NCBI RefSeq assembly: GCF_026104355.1
Contig: NZ_CP110535.1
Span: 1,860,001-1,924,000 of the forward strand
DNA from: Halomonas sp. BDJS001
GTDB taxonomy: Bacteria; Pseudomonadota; Gammaproteobacteria; Pseudomonadales; Halomonadaceae
Reading direction: 5' to 3'
Length of the DNA stretch: 64,000 bases
The notes under the pieces were generated by a model. It was not told where the DNA came from. It saw only the letters and a list, made by a program, of their open reading frames with translations, and did not search any database. Below, piece by piece: positions 39,421 through 49,627 of this stretch. The translations under genes were made by a program, and so were the position numbers. Position 1 is the first letter of the stretch; every line of letters begins with the position of its first letter.

Positions 39421-40482
39421 ATGCGCTTAGCGATTGATGTAATGGGGAGTGACCAAGGCCCTCATGCGATTATCGCCGGCTCAGCTAGGGCAGTGGTAGA
39501 ACACCCCAGCCTAGAACTGATTCTGTTTGGCCCGCGTCAGCAGATTACTGCTGAGCTTTCGCGCTTGCCGCAGCCTCTGGCTGCGGCAGCGTCACGTTTG
39601 GTGGTGCGTGATTCGCCCGATAGTGTGTTGCCTGGGGCAACGGCTGCCTGGGCGTTGCGCAGAGGCCAAGCGACCAGTATGGCGCGCATGCTGCGCTGTG
39701 TCGCCCAGGGCGAAGCCGTGGCGGGTGTGAGCGCGGGCAATACGGCGGCGCTTGTTGCCTTGGCAAGGCGCGAGCTGGGTATGGTCGAGGGGATTTCTCG
39801 ACCGGCGATCAGTACCGCGATTCCTGCACGCCAAGGGCGTCGCTGTTATCTACTGGATCTGGGCGCCAATGTGGATTCTCCTGCCCACCGTTTGGTCGAT
39901 TTCGCGCAGATGGGGGCGGCGATGGCGCAATGCGTTGATGGCACGGCGGTGCCGCGTGTGGCGTTACTCAATGTTGGTGCAGAAGCCACCAAGGGAAGCG
40001 TTAGCGTGCGTGAAGCTGATCGTCTGCTGCGTGAGTATGCCAATGATAGTGCTTTCGACTATCAGGGCTATGCTGAAGGTGGCGACCTGTTTAAAGGTCA
40101 GCTTGATGTGGTGGTGTGTGATGGCTTTGTGGGCAATGCTGTCCTGAAGGCCAGCGAAGGTTTGACGAGTATGCTGGTTGAGCGCGTGCAGATGGCTTTT
40201 GAGTCGCGTCTTAGCGGGCGTTTGGCAAGCCTACTGGCCAAACCTGTGTTAAAGCGTTTGAAGCAAGAGCTCGATCCCGTACGTTACAACGGGGCCAGCT
40301 TGTTAGGGTTGCGCGGTATCGTGGTGAAAAGTCACGGCAGTGCTCATGCCGATGGTTTCTACTACGCTATCCGGCGCGCTCTGCAGGAAGTAGAGCATAA
40401 TTTACCTGCGCGGATCGCAGGTCGCTGGCAGCCGTCATCCCAAGCACTGTCGAGTGCAAATGATGGCGCAGGCCAGCCATGA
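39421..40482 (+). CDS. plsX: PlsX, phosphate acyltransferase
   Basis: Peripheral enzyme converting acyl-ACP to acyl-phosphate for phospholipid synthesis. It begins MRLAIDVMGSDQGPHAI, with GVSAGNTAALVAL, LLDLGANVDSP and CDGFVGNAVLKASEG as family segments. 353 residues, close to E. coli PlsX. No strong ribosome site precedes the ATG, which lies 44 bases after rpmF. Confidence 0.95.
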   Translation: MRLAIDVMGSDQGPHAIIAGSARAVVEHPSLELILFGPRQQITAELSRLPQPLAAAASRLVVRDSPDSVLPGATAAWALRRGQATSMARMLRCVAQGEAVAGVSAGNTAALVALARRELGMVEGISRPAISTAIPARQGRRCYLLDLGANVDSPAHRLVDFAQMGAAMAQCVDGTAVPRVALLNVGAEATKGSVSVREADRLLREYANDSAFDYQGYAEGGDLFKGQLDVVVCDGFVGNAVLKASEGLTSMLVERVQMAFESRLSGRLASLLAKPVLKRLKQELDPVRYNGASLLGLRGIVVKSHGSAHADGFYYAIRRALQEVEHNLPARIAGRWQPSSQALSSANDGAGQP

Positions 40483-40596
40483 TCAGATAATAAATATTGA
40501 CTTTTTTTGCGGGTTTATTAGGTGGCATCAGGATGTGCCAATAATCTCGCCTATCGCTCATATGAGCAAATGCCTACAAGAGCAAAGGTGAACGAC

Positions 40597-41556
40597 ATGT
40601 CTCAACCCCTTGCCCTCATTTTTCCCGGGCAGGGCTCTCAGCAGCTTGGAATGCTGCGAGAGCTTGCCGAGCGCTACAGTGTGGTGGGAACGACATTTGA
40701 GGAAGCGTCGGATGCTTTGGGCTACGATTTGTGGAAAGTCGTCCAGGAAGGCCCCGAGGAATCGCTTAATGCAACCGCTTGCACCCAGCCTGCGCTGCTC
40801 TCTGCAAGTGTTGCTATTTGGCGCGTGTGGCAAGAGCTGGAAGGCCCTCGTCCGACGGTTATGGCGGGCCATAGTCTAGGCGAATACAGTGCTATGGTGT
40901 GTGCTGGTGTTATTAGCTTTGCCGAAGGTGTCAATTTAGTGCGTTTGCGTGGAGAAGCCATGCAGACCGCGGTGCCCGCTGGCGAAGGCGGCATGGCAGC
41001 AATCCTGGGGTTAGCAGACGATGCGGTTGAAGCCGCCTGCGAAAAGGCTGCCCAGGGTGACGTTGTGTCAGCGGTCAACTACAACTCCCCAGGACAAGTG
41101 GTGATAGCGGGCTCGAAAGTGGCCGTTGAGCGGGCTATTGTGGCTTGCCAAGAGGCCGGGGCCAGGCGCGCCATGGCATTGCCTGTTTCCGTGCCTTCGC
41201 ACTGCGCGCTAATGCGTCCAGCGGCTGAGCGGCTGGCTGAGGCGATACAAACCATTGAACTGCGGGCGCCGCGCTACACGGTGATCCAAAATGTCGATGC
41301 TCAGGCCCATACCGACACCGCGACATTGAGTCGACGCCTCGTCGAACAGCTCTATCTGCCGGTGCGCTGGAGCGCCTGTGTTGAAGCAATGGCAGAGCAA
41401 GGCGTGGAGGTATTTATTGAGTGCGGGCCAGGAAAGGTGTTGACTGGCCTCAATAAGCGTATCGTGAAGGGTAGTAAAGGATTAGCGGTGAATGATCCCG
41501 ACAGCCTGGAGGCTGCGCTTGAGCTGGCGCGTGAAACGTTGGCTGATAAGGCGTGA
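40597..41556 (+). CDS. fabD: FabD, malonyl-CoA:ACP transacylase
   Basis: Loads malonyl onto ACP for fatty-acid elongation. The N-terminal IFPGQGSQQLGML, nucleophile Ser in GHSLGEYSAMV, catalytic His in PVSVPSHCALM and late QNVDAQ are present. ATG 40597 follows AAAGGTG and gives 319 residues; upstream in-frame codons from 40522 are not part of the family. Confidence 0.96.
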   Translation: MSQPLALIFPGQGSQQLGMLRELAERYSVVGTTFEEASDALGYDLWKVVQEGPEESLNATACTQPALLSASVAIWRVWQELEGPRPTVMAGHSLGEYSAMVCAGVISFAEGVNLVRLRGEAMQTAVPAGEGGMAAILGLADDAVEAACEKAAQGDVVSAVNYNSPGQVVIAGSKVAVERAIVACQEAGARRAMALPVSVPSHCALMRPAAERLAEAIQTIELRAPRYTVIQNVDAQAHTDTATLSRRLVEQLYLPVRWSACVEAMAEQGVEVFIECGPGKVLTGLNKRIVKGSKGLAVNDPDSLEAALELARETLADKA

Positions 41557-41614
41557 CCAAGGAGAGGTGACTTTCGCTATCCTTGCTTGATTATACGGTT
41601 AGAGGCAGAACGTT

Positions 41615-42358
41615 ATGACACAAGAGAGTAGAGTTGCTCTGGTAACAGGAGCGAGTCGCGGTATTGGGCAGGCCATTGCGCACGAGCTAGGTCGCCAGGG
41701 CCGCATTGTCATCGGTACTGCGACCAGCGAGTCAGGTGCTGAGAAAATTGATGCCGATTTGAAAGAGCACGGCATTGAAGGGGCCGGTCTGTGTCTTAAT
41801 GTGACCGACCAGATCAGCATCGATAGCGTGTTGAAAACCATTACCGAGCGCTTTGGAGCGCCGACTATTCTGGTTAACAATGCCGGTATCACCCGTGACA
41901 ATTTGCTAATGCGAATGAAAGAGGATGAGTGGGACTCCGTTATGGATACCAACTTGAAATCTGTCTATCGTGTTAGCAAGGCGTGTTTACGGGGCATGAC
42001 CAAGGCGCGTTTTGGGCGTATTGTGTCAATCAGTTCTGTGGTGGCAACCATGGGCAACTTGGGTCAAACTAACTATGCTGCAGCCAAGGCCGGTATGGAA
42101 GGTTTCAGCCGAGCACTGGCACGTGAGGTCTCCTCCCGTGCGATCACGGTTAACGCAGTGGCGCCAGGCTTTATTGCGACTGATATGACCGAAGCACTAC
42201 CCGAAGCACAGCATGAGATGTTGCTTAAACAAATTCCGTTGGCCCGTTTAGGGGCACCGGAAGAGATCGCCGCAGCGGTGGGCTTTTTGACCAGTGATGC
42301 AGCCGGTTATATTACTGGCGAGACGCTTCACGTGAATGGCGGCATGAATATGCGTTGA
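41615..42358 (+). CDS. fabG: FabG, 3-oxoacyl-ACP reductase
   Basis: NADPH-dependent short-chain dehydrogenase reducing 3-oxoacyl-ACP. Cofactor motif [26 protein letters not shown], and the catalytic Ser and Tyr-Lys in SISSVV and YAAAKAG are present. 247 residues. The position fabD-fabG-acpP-fabF is the standard order. Confidence 0.97.
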   Translation: MTQESRVALVTGASRGIGQAIAHELGRQGRIVIGTATSESGAEKIDADLKEHGIEGAGLCLNVTDQISIDSVLKTITERFGAPTILVNNAGITRDNLLMRMKEDEWDSVMDTNLKSVYRVSKACLRGMTKARFGRIVSISSVVATMGNLGQTNYAAAKAGMEGFSRALAREVSSRAITVNAVAPGFIATDMTEALPEAQHEMLLKQIPLARLGAPEEIAAAVGFLTSDAAGYITGETLHVNGGMNMR

Positions 42359-42482
42359 TGGCCTTGGGCCTGGCGGTTGCGTCGACCCAAGGGCGTCTAT
42401 AAACTACCCCGCAGCTTTTGGCTTGCGGTTTCCAAATAGCTGGTTATCAAAAACGGCTAATGTGAACGACTGGAGTAGGTTA

Positions 42483-42716
42483 ATGAGTACTATTGAAGAG
42501 CGCGTGAAGAAAGTTGTAGCAGAGCGCCTGAACGTTAAAGAAGAAGACATCCAAAACAGCTCTTCTTTTACAGAAGACTTGGGTGCTGATTCGCTCGACA
42601 CCGTTGAGCTGGTTATGGCTTTGGAAGAGGAATTCGATACTGAAATTCCTGATGAAGAAGCTGAGAAGATCACCACGGTTCAAGAAGCTATCGATTACGT
42701 GAACGCCCACCAGTAA
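42483..42716 (+). CDS. acpP: Acyl carrier protein
   Basis: 77-residue acidic carrier. The phosphopantetheine Ser is in [13 protein letters not shown]. It begins [18 protein letters not shown]; in-frame codons from 42423 lie outside the usual protein. A terminator-like hairpin follows, so acpP is probably expressed above fabF. Confidence 0.98.
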   Translation: MSTIEERVKKVVAERLNVKEEDIQNSSSFTEDLGADSLDTVELVMALEEEFDTEIPDEEAEKITTVQEAIDYVNAHQ

Positions 42717-42765
42717 GGGCTGCGTCGATGCATCGAACCAGGGTGGGGTGCTAGCCACCCACCTT

Positions 42766-42796
42766 AAAAGCCGTCCTTTCCCAGGGCGGCTTTTTT
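42766..42796 (+). terminator. Terminator after acpP
   Basis: AAAAGCCGTCC (42766-42776) pairs with GGGCGGCTTTT (42784-42794), with one G-U pair and a 7-base loop, followed by T residues. It is upstream of fabF, so it may be partial, limiting fabF relative to acpP. Confidence 0.85.
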
Positions 42797-42908
42797 GCTT
42801 TGCAGCCACAATGCTAATAACGTTCAATCTCCGTTATACTGTTGACCAAATTTAAGCAGCAAATGACCCAAGTGGGTCGCGTCACCATGGATGCCTGGAG
42901 GAAAGCTG

Positions 42909-44147
42909 ATGGCACGGAAAAGGGTAGTGGTAACTGGGTTAGGCCTGGTGACCCCAGTGGGTAATAGCGTTGATGAGTCGTGGGCCAACATTGTGGCCGG
43001 TAAAAGCGGTATCACACCTATTGAGCATTTTGACACCAGCGGTTTTAACACCCGCTTTGGTGGGGCAGTCAAAAATTTTGATATTAGCCCGTATCTGAAT
43101 CCAAAAGATGCCCGCAAGATGGATCTGTTTATTCAGTACGGCATGGCAGCCGGCGCACAGGCGGTAGAAGACTCCGGTATTGAGTGCACCGAGGAAAACG
43201 CCGATCGTATCGGTGTAGCTATCGGCTCAGGCATTGGTGGCTTACCCATGATTGAGCACAATCACAACGCGCTGAACAAAGGCGGTGCCCGCAAGGTCTC
43301 GCCGTTCTTTGTACCAGGCTCTATCATTAATATGATCTCAGGCAATATGGCGATTCAGCACGGCTTTAGAGGCCCGAACATTGCCATTACGACTGCCTGC
43401 ACCACGGGTACCCATAATATTGGCTACAGTGCACGCACTATCGCCTACGGCGATGCCGACGTGATGATCTGTGGCGGTGCCGAAATGGCCACTACGCCGC
43501 TAGGGCTGGGTGGCTTCTCTGCTGCCCGCGCACTCTCTACCCGCAATGATGATCCCCAAGCGGCAAGCCGCCCCTGGGATACTGACCGCGATGGGTTTGT
43601 ACTCTCCGACGGTGCTGGGGTGCTGGTGCTTGAAGAGTATGAGCATGCCAAGGCACGGGGAGCAAATATTTACGCCGAGCTGGTGGGCTTTGGGATGAGC
43701 GATGACGCCTATCATATGACTTCGCCCCCGGAAGATGGGCGTGGCGCTGCGCTCTCTATGCGCAATGCGATCAAAGATGCCCAGGTTGATGTCTCTGCGG
43801 TTCATTATATCAACGCTCATGGCACCTCCACCGCGGCAGGCGATCTGGCTGAAAGCCGCGCCATTGAGAACGTTCTGGGTGATGCTGCAAACAGTGTGGC
43901 AGTGAGCTCGACCAAGTCGATGATTGGCCACCTGCTGGGCGCCGCAGGCGCAGTGGAGGCGGTGTTTAGTATTCTGGCTATTCGTGACCAGATTGCGCCC
44001 CCCACGATTAATCTGGATAACCCGCAGGAAGGCTGCAACCTGGACTATGTGCCGCATACCGCGCGGGATATGCGTATTGATATGGCGCTTTCGAACTCCT
44101 TTGGTTTTGGTGGCACTAACGGTTCGCTACTGTTTAAAAAGGTGTAG
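42909..44147 (+). CDS. fabF: FabF, 3-oxoacyl-ACP synthase II
   Basis: Condensing enzyme of fatty-acid elongation. The catalytic Cys in [13 protein letters not shown], His in [14 protein letters not shown] and His in [16 protein letters not shown] are all present. ATG 42909 follows GGAGGAAA (42897-42904); ATG 42891 would place that site inside the gene. 412 residues. Confidence 0.97.
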   Translation: MARKRVVVTGLGLVTPVGNSVDESWANIVAGKSGITPIEHFDTSGFNTRFGGAVKNFDISPYLNPKDARKMDLFIQYGMAAGAQAVEDSGIECTEENADRIGVAIGSGIGGLPMIEHNHNALNKGGARKVSPFFVPGSIINMISGNMAIQHGFRGPNIAITTACTTGTHNIGYSARTIAYGDADVMICGGAEMATTPLGLGGFSAARALSTRNDDPQAASRPWDTDRDGFVLSDGAGVLVLEEYEHAKARGANIYAELVGFGMSDDAYHMTSPPEDGRGAALSMRNAIKDAQVDVSAVHYINAHGTSTAAGDLAESRAIENVLGDAANSVAVSSTKSMIGHLLGAAGAVEAVFSILAIRDQIAPPTINLDNPQEGCNLDYVPHTARDMRIDMALSNSFGFGGTNGSLLFKKV

Positions 44148-44153
44148 TGGGCT

Positions 44154-44966
44154 ATGTTGCCGCCTGCGTTATCTGATGATCAGTCGGTGCCGTTTGATGA
44201 TCGTGGGCTGGCATATGGTGATGGCCTTTTTGAGACGGTGCTGTTGCGTGATGGTGCTCCTGTGCTGTGGCGCTACCATACGGCGCGCCTGGCGCAGGGC
44301 TGTCAGCGGCTGGGAATACCGTTACTTAGCCAGGAGGCGCTTGACGCCACTTGGCAAGGCGACCCTACCGCCGAAGTGGAGGTGCTAAAACTGATACTGA
44401 CCCGGGGCAGCGGCGGGCGAGGCTATGCTGCGCCGGATCAGGTCGTACCACGCCTGCTTAGCCGACGCATGCCGTTTCAGCCCTCGGTTGAGCGCTGGCA
44501 GAATGGTGTAACGGTTCGTCTTTGTGATTTGCAGCTTGCCCGTCAGCCTCGCTTGGCAGGTATCAAGCACTTAAATCGTCTGGAGAACGTGCTGGCCCGC
44601 CGGGAGTGGAGCGATGCCACTATTGCCGAGGGGGTGCTCGCCGACAGTGAAGGTCTTGTCGTAGAAGCGACCAGCATGAACGTTTTTTGGCAGCAGGCGG
44701 GGGAGGTGTTTACGCCTCAGCTTGACCAGTGCGGTGTGGCTGGAACGCTGCGCGCAGCGTTGCTTGAGCAGGGGGCCGTCGCTGAGGATGCGTTGACCCT
44801 TGATCAACTCGCTGATGTCGAACGGCTATGGGTGGCCAACTCTGTCCAGGGGGTATGGCCAGTCACTAAGCTTCTTTCAGCGAGTGGCTCGTTGCTGCAG
44901 CGCTGGTCGCTGAGTCAGTTTGATCCGTTCCAGCGCTTGGCGCATCAGCTATTGGGCGTTGTTTAA
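44154..44966 (+). CDS. pabC: PabC, aminodeoxychorismate lyase
   Basis: PLP enzyme (class IV aminotransferase fold) releasing p-aminobenzoate for folate synthesis. The early FDDRGLAYGDGLFETVLL motif, the PLP Lys in GIKHLNRLENVLARREW and the EATSMNVFW segment are present. 270 residues. It starts six bases after fabF and precedes mltG, the usual order. Confidence 0.94.
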   Translation: MLPPALSDDQSVPFDDRGLAYGDGLFETVLLRDGAPVLWRYHTARLAQGCQRLGIPLLSQEALDATWQGDPTAEVEVLKLILTRGSGGRGYAAPDQVVPRLLSRRMPFQPSVERWQNGVTVRLCDLQLARQPRLAGIKHLNRLENVLARREWSDATIAEGVLADSEGLVVEATSMNVFWQQAGEVFTPQLDQCGVAGTLRAALLEQGAVAEDALTLDQLADVERLWVANSVQGVWPVTKLLSASGSLLQRWSLSQFDPFQRLAHQLLGVV

Positions 44967-45010
44967 ACGCCACTGTTTAGATATCGCTCAGCAATTTTCT
45001 TAGAGGTGTC

Positions 45011-46018
45011 ATGGTGAAACGGTTATTAACCGCTTTATTGGTATTGATAGTGGTTGGGGCTGCCAGTGCAGCGGGCGGTTATTTCTATTGGCAGAGCCGA
45101 TTAGAGGCGCCGCTTTCAATTGAAGAGCCAATGCTTTACCAAGTGCCCTCTGGTGCAGGCTTTAATCAGGTAGTGGCGCAACTGGAAGAGCAGGGCGTGC
45201 TTGAGGATGCCTGGGCGTTTCGTTTGTTAGCGCGAGTTGAGCCGGAACGTGTGCCTCGGCTGCGTACAGGCGAGTATCAGCTGTTGCCGGATATGAGCGG
45301 ACTGGAAATGATGGCGCTGCTAGGTAGCAATCAAGTGGTTACCTACTCGCTGACCATTCCTGAGGGTTGGTCTTTTCGGCAGATGCGCGAGTTGCTCAAT
45401 GCCGCGCCGAAACTCGAACATCGTACCGCTGACTTGAGTGATGCAGAGGTGATGACGCTTCTCGACCGAGAGGGCACCTTTCCCGAGGGTTGGTTCTTTC
45501 CTGATACCTACCGCTATCATCTGGGGATGAGCGATGTGGATATTCTGCGCCAATCATTGGAGCGGATGGAGCGCATTCTGGAAGAAGTATGGGAAGAGCG
45601 CGCGGACGACCTTACCATTGACTCCCCCTACGAAGCGCTGATTATGGCCTCCTTGATCGAACGGGAAACCGGCGCGCCCGAGGAACGGCGCGAGATTGCC
45701 GGGGTGTTCAAACGCCGGATGGAGCAGGGCATGCGCCTACAAACCGACCCGACGATTATTTACGGTATGGGTGAGCGTTATGAAGGGCGAATTACCCGTG
45801 CCGATATCCGCGAGGCTACGGCCTATAACACCTACGTGATTGACGGGATGCCGCCTACGCCGATCGCCATGCCAGGTCGCGAATCGCTAGAGGCGGCGGT
45901 AAATCCATTGCCTGGTGAAACACTCTATTTCGTGTCCCGCGGCGATGGTACGCACCACTTCTCGCGCACGCTGCGGGAGCACAACAACGCTGTTAACCGC
46001 TATATTCGTAACCGTTAA
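45011..46018 (+). CDS. mltG: MltG, endolytic murein transglycosylase
   Basis: Inner-membrane-anchored lytic transglycosylase that releases nascent glycan strands. One N-terminal membrane helix (about residues 5-27), a LysM-like region, then the YceG domain with catalytic Glu in LIERETGAPEERREIAGVF and the QTDPTIIYG and YNTYVIDGMPPTPIAMPG segments. 335 residues. AGAGGTG precedes the ATG. Confidence 0.96.
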   Translation: MVKRLLTALLVLIVVGAASAAGGYFYWQSRLEAPLSIEEPMLYQVPSGAGFNQVVAQLEEQGVLEDAWAFRLLARVEPERVPRLRTGEYQLLPDMSGLEMMALLGSNQVVTYSLTIPEGWSFRQMRELLNAAPKLEHRTADLSDAEVMTLLDREGTFPEGWFFPDTYRYHLGMSDVDILRQSLERMERILEEVWEERADDLTIDSPYEALIMASLIERETGAPEERREIAGVFKRRMEQGMRLQTDPTIIYGMGERYEGRITRADIREATAYNTYVIDGMPPTPIAMPGRESLEAAVNPLPGETLYFVSRGDGTHHFSRTLREHNNAVNRYIRNR

Positions 46019-46063
46019 TCGCCGTGAACCATCAGCCAATATTGATCGAGAATACCACAGTAA

Positions 46064-47703
<1,640 letters not shown>

Positions 47704-47755
47704 CGGTATTTAACCCTGTTCCCACGGCTGTTCAAAACAGTTCAGCGAGGTCGTC

Positions 47756-48091
47756 ATGGCAACTCAGAAAGCGCTCTCTCTTACCATTCCTGATGTGCCG
47801 ACACTGCTTTCTGCCTATATGCCTTTTTTGGAGCGTGGGGGGATGTTTGTTCCTACTCAGACTCCCTATGCGCTTGGCCAGCAAGTCTTTTTACTGCTCA
47901 CACTGCCAGGGGAAAGCGAACGCCTTTCGATCAGCGGCCAGGTGGTGTGGGTGTCGCCGGAGGGAGTGAGTGGCCGCCGAATGCCAGGCATTGGTCTCCA
48001 CTTCAGCCAGCAGAACTATTCTGTGCGTGACCGCATTGAGGCGCTGCTTGCCGGTCAATTGGATAAAGCGGCCCCGTCCTTCACGCTCTGA
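47756..48091 (+). CDS. pilZ: PilZ-type type IV pilus protein
   Basis: 111-residue PilZ-domain protein. It lacks the RxxxR and (D/N)xSxxG residues used to bind cyclic di-GMP, like P. aeruginosa PilZ, which acts with PilB and FimX without binding the nucleotide. Segments FLERGGMFVPT and GIGLHFSQQNYSVRD fit the fold. It is followed by tatD. No pilus genes lie in the window. Confidence 0.88.
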   Translation: MATQKALSLTIPDVPTLLSAYMPFLERGGMFVPTQTPYALGQQVFLLLTLPGESERLSISGQVVWVSPEGVSGRRMPGIGLHFSQQNYSVRDRIEALLAGQLDKAAPSFTL

Positions 48092-48184
48092 ACTGCCTGG
48101 TTATGATCTAGTCGTTATGGCCTATCTGTTTTGACCCCCTTGTTTTTAACAGTCTGCTAGAACCCATTTATTGTCGAGAGCCGT

Positions 48185-49030
48185 ATGTTTGTCGATTCAC
48201 ACTGTCACTTAGATCGTTTATCCGACCAGACCCATGGGGGCGACATTGCGGCCATCTTGGCCGCCGCTCGTGCTGCCCACGTCAATCAGTTTCTTGCTGT
48301 GGCGGTTACGTTAGACGATATGCCCCAACTGGCGGCCATTGCCCGGGAGCATAACGATGTAGCGATTTCGGCTGGCTTGCATCCCTTACACCAAAGTGAC
48401 AATGAGCCCAGCGTCGCGGATATAAAAGAGGCCGCTGAGCGCTATGGCGCGGTGGCGATTGGTGAGACTGGCCTGGATTACCACTACCGCGACAGTGTGC
48501 CTGTCGAGATACAGCATGAGCGTTTCAAGCGTCACTTAATCGCCGCACGGGAGCTGGAGCTGCCGGTGATTATTCATACCCGCGAAGCCAAACAGGAAAC
48601 TTTGGCCTTGCTACGTGAATACAGCGACTCACGGGTGGGCGGTGTATTACACTGTTTTACTGAAGACTTGGTGATGGCTCGTGAGGCGGTGCGGCTGGGT
48701 TTTTATATCTCACTGTCGGGCATTATTACCTTTCGCAATGCTGCATCGCTGCGTGAACTTGCCCGTCAACTGCCGCTTGATCGTCTGTTGATTGAGACCG
48801 ACAGCCCTTACCTGGCGCCTGTTCCCTATCGCGGCAAGCCCAATGAGCCCGCCTGGGTGGTACAAGTGGCGGAGTGCATTGCCCAGGAACGGGGCATCAC
48901 TGTCGATGAAGTCGCCATGCAGACGACTGCCAACTTTTATCAGCTCTTCCGTGCCGCGGCGCCCGATGCTCCGGAACACGTTAGAGAGGCGCTGGCAAAC
49001 GCTGGGCTTTTATCGCCCAATGCGCTTTGA
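48185..49030 (+). CDS. tatD: TatD-family metal-dependent hydrolase
   Basis: 281-residue TIM-barrel deoxyribonuclease-type hydrolase. Metal ligands: DSHCHLDRL near the start, GETGLDYHY, HTREAKQ, HCFTED and ETDSPYLAP. It may be the YcfH subgroup, which sits next to holB in E. coli; the role is likely DNA repair or quality control. Confidence 0.93.
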   Translation: MFVDSHCHLDRLSDQTHGGDIAAILAAARAAHVNQFLAVAVTLDDMPQLAAIAREHNDVAISAGLHPLHQSDNEPSVADIKEAAERYGAVAIGETGLDYHYRDSVPVEIQHERFKRHLIAARELELPVIIHTREAKQETLALLREYSDSRVGGVLHCFTEDLVMAREAVRLGFYISLSGIITFRNAASLRELARQLPLDRLLIETDSPYLAPVPYRGKPNEPAWVVQVAECIAQERGITVDEVAMQTTANFYQLFRAAAPDAPEHVREALANAGLLSPNAL

Positions 49031-49054
49031 ATACGCTCAAGCGAGGTGGGCGAG

Positions 49055-49627
49055 ATGAATATTGATCGATTGCTCCAGCAAGGTGGCGGAGAGGAAGAGT
49101 TCGCTGGGGCTATTCCTCCCCTCGATGAGTGGCGGCCTGCGCTCTCTGGCGATATGAGTATCGTCATTCACGCCGATGGTAGCTGGTGGCACGAAGGGCA
49201 GCCGTTTGCCAGACCCAAGGTGGCGCGTCTCCTAGCCACGCTGCTGCGCCTGGATGACGAGGGGTATTGCCTGGTCACGCCGGTGGAGCGCTGGCGGATA
49301 GAGGTCGAAGACCTGCCGCTGGTGGCGGTAGAAGCTGACTTTCGTGACGGTGCCTGGTGGTTTACCACCCAGTTTGACGACATTGTGCGCTTAGATGCTG
49401 AGCACCCGCTTTCTCTCAGTTTAACCCCAAAAGGCGAGACTGTGCCGCAACTGCCGGTGAGGTTTGGGCTCGCTGCGCGCTTGCACCGTAATGTCTTTTA
49501 CCAACTGGTTGAGACGGCTAAAGCCCGTGATATAGGCAATGGCCAGAGTGAACTTGGCGTAACGAGTGCCGGGCAGTGGTTTGTGCTGGGGCAGATTGAT
49601 GATGAGTTGCTTGGCGAGGCGCCGTGA
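49055..49627 (+). CDS. DUF1285 protein
   Basis: 190-residue cytoplasmic protein of a family with unknown function. The core reads HADGSWWHEGQPFARPKVARL, VTPVERWRIEVEDLP and ARLHRNVFYQLVE. ATG 49055 follows GAGG (49043-49046); an in-frame GTG is at 49046. The stop overlaps the helicase start (GTGA at 49624-49627), suggesting coupling. Confidence 0.85.
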   Translation: MNIDRLLQQGGGEEEFAGAIPPLDEWRPALSGDMSIVIHADGSWWHEGQPFARPKVARLLATLLRLDDEGYCLVTPVERWRIEVEDLPLVAVEADFRDGAWWFTTQFDDIVRLDAEHPLSLSLTPKGETVPQLPVRFGLAARLHRNVFYQLVETAKARDIGNGQSELGVTSAGQWFVLGQIDDELLGEAP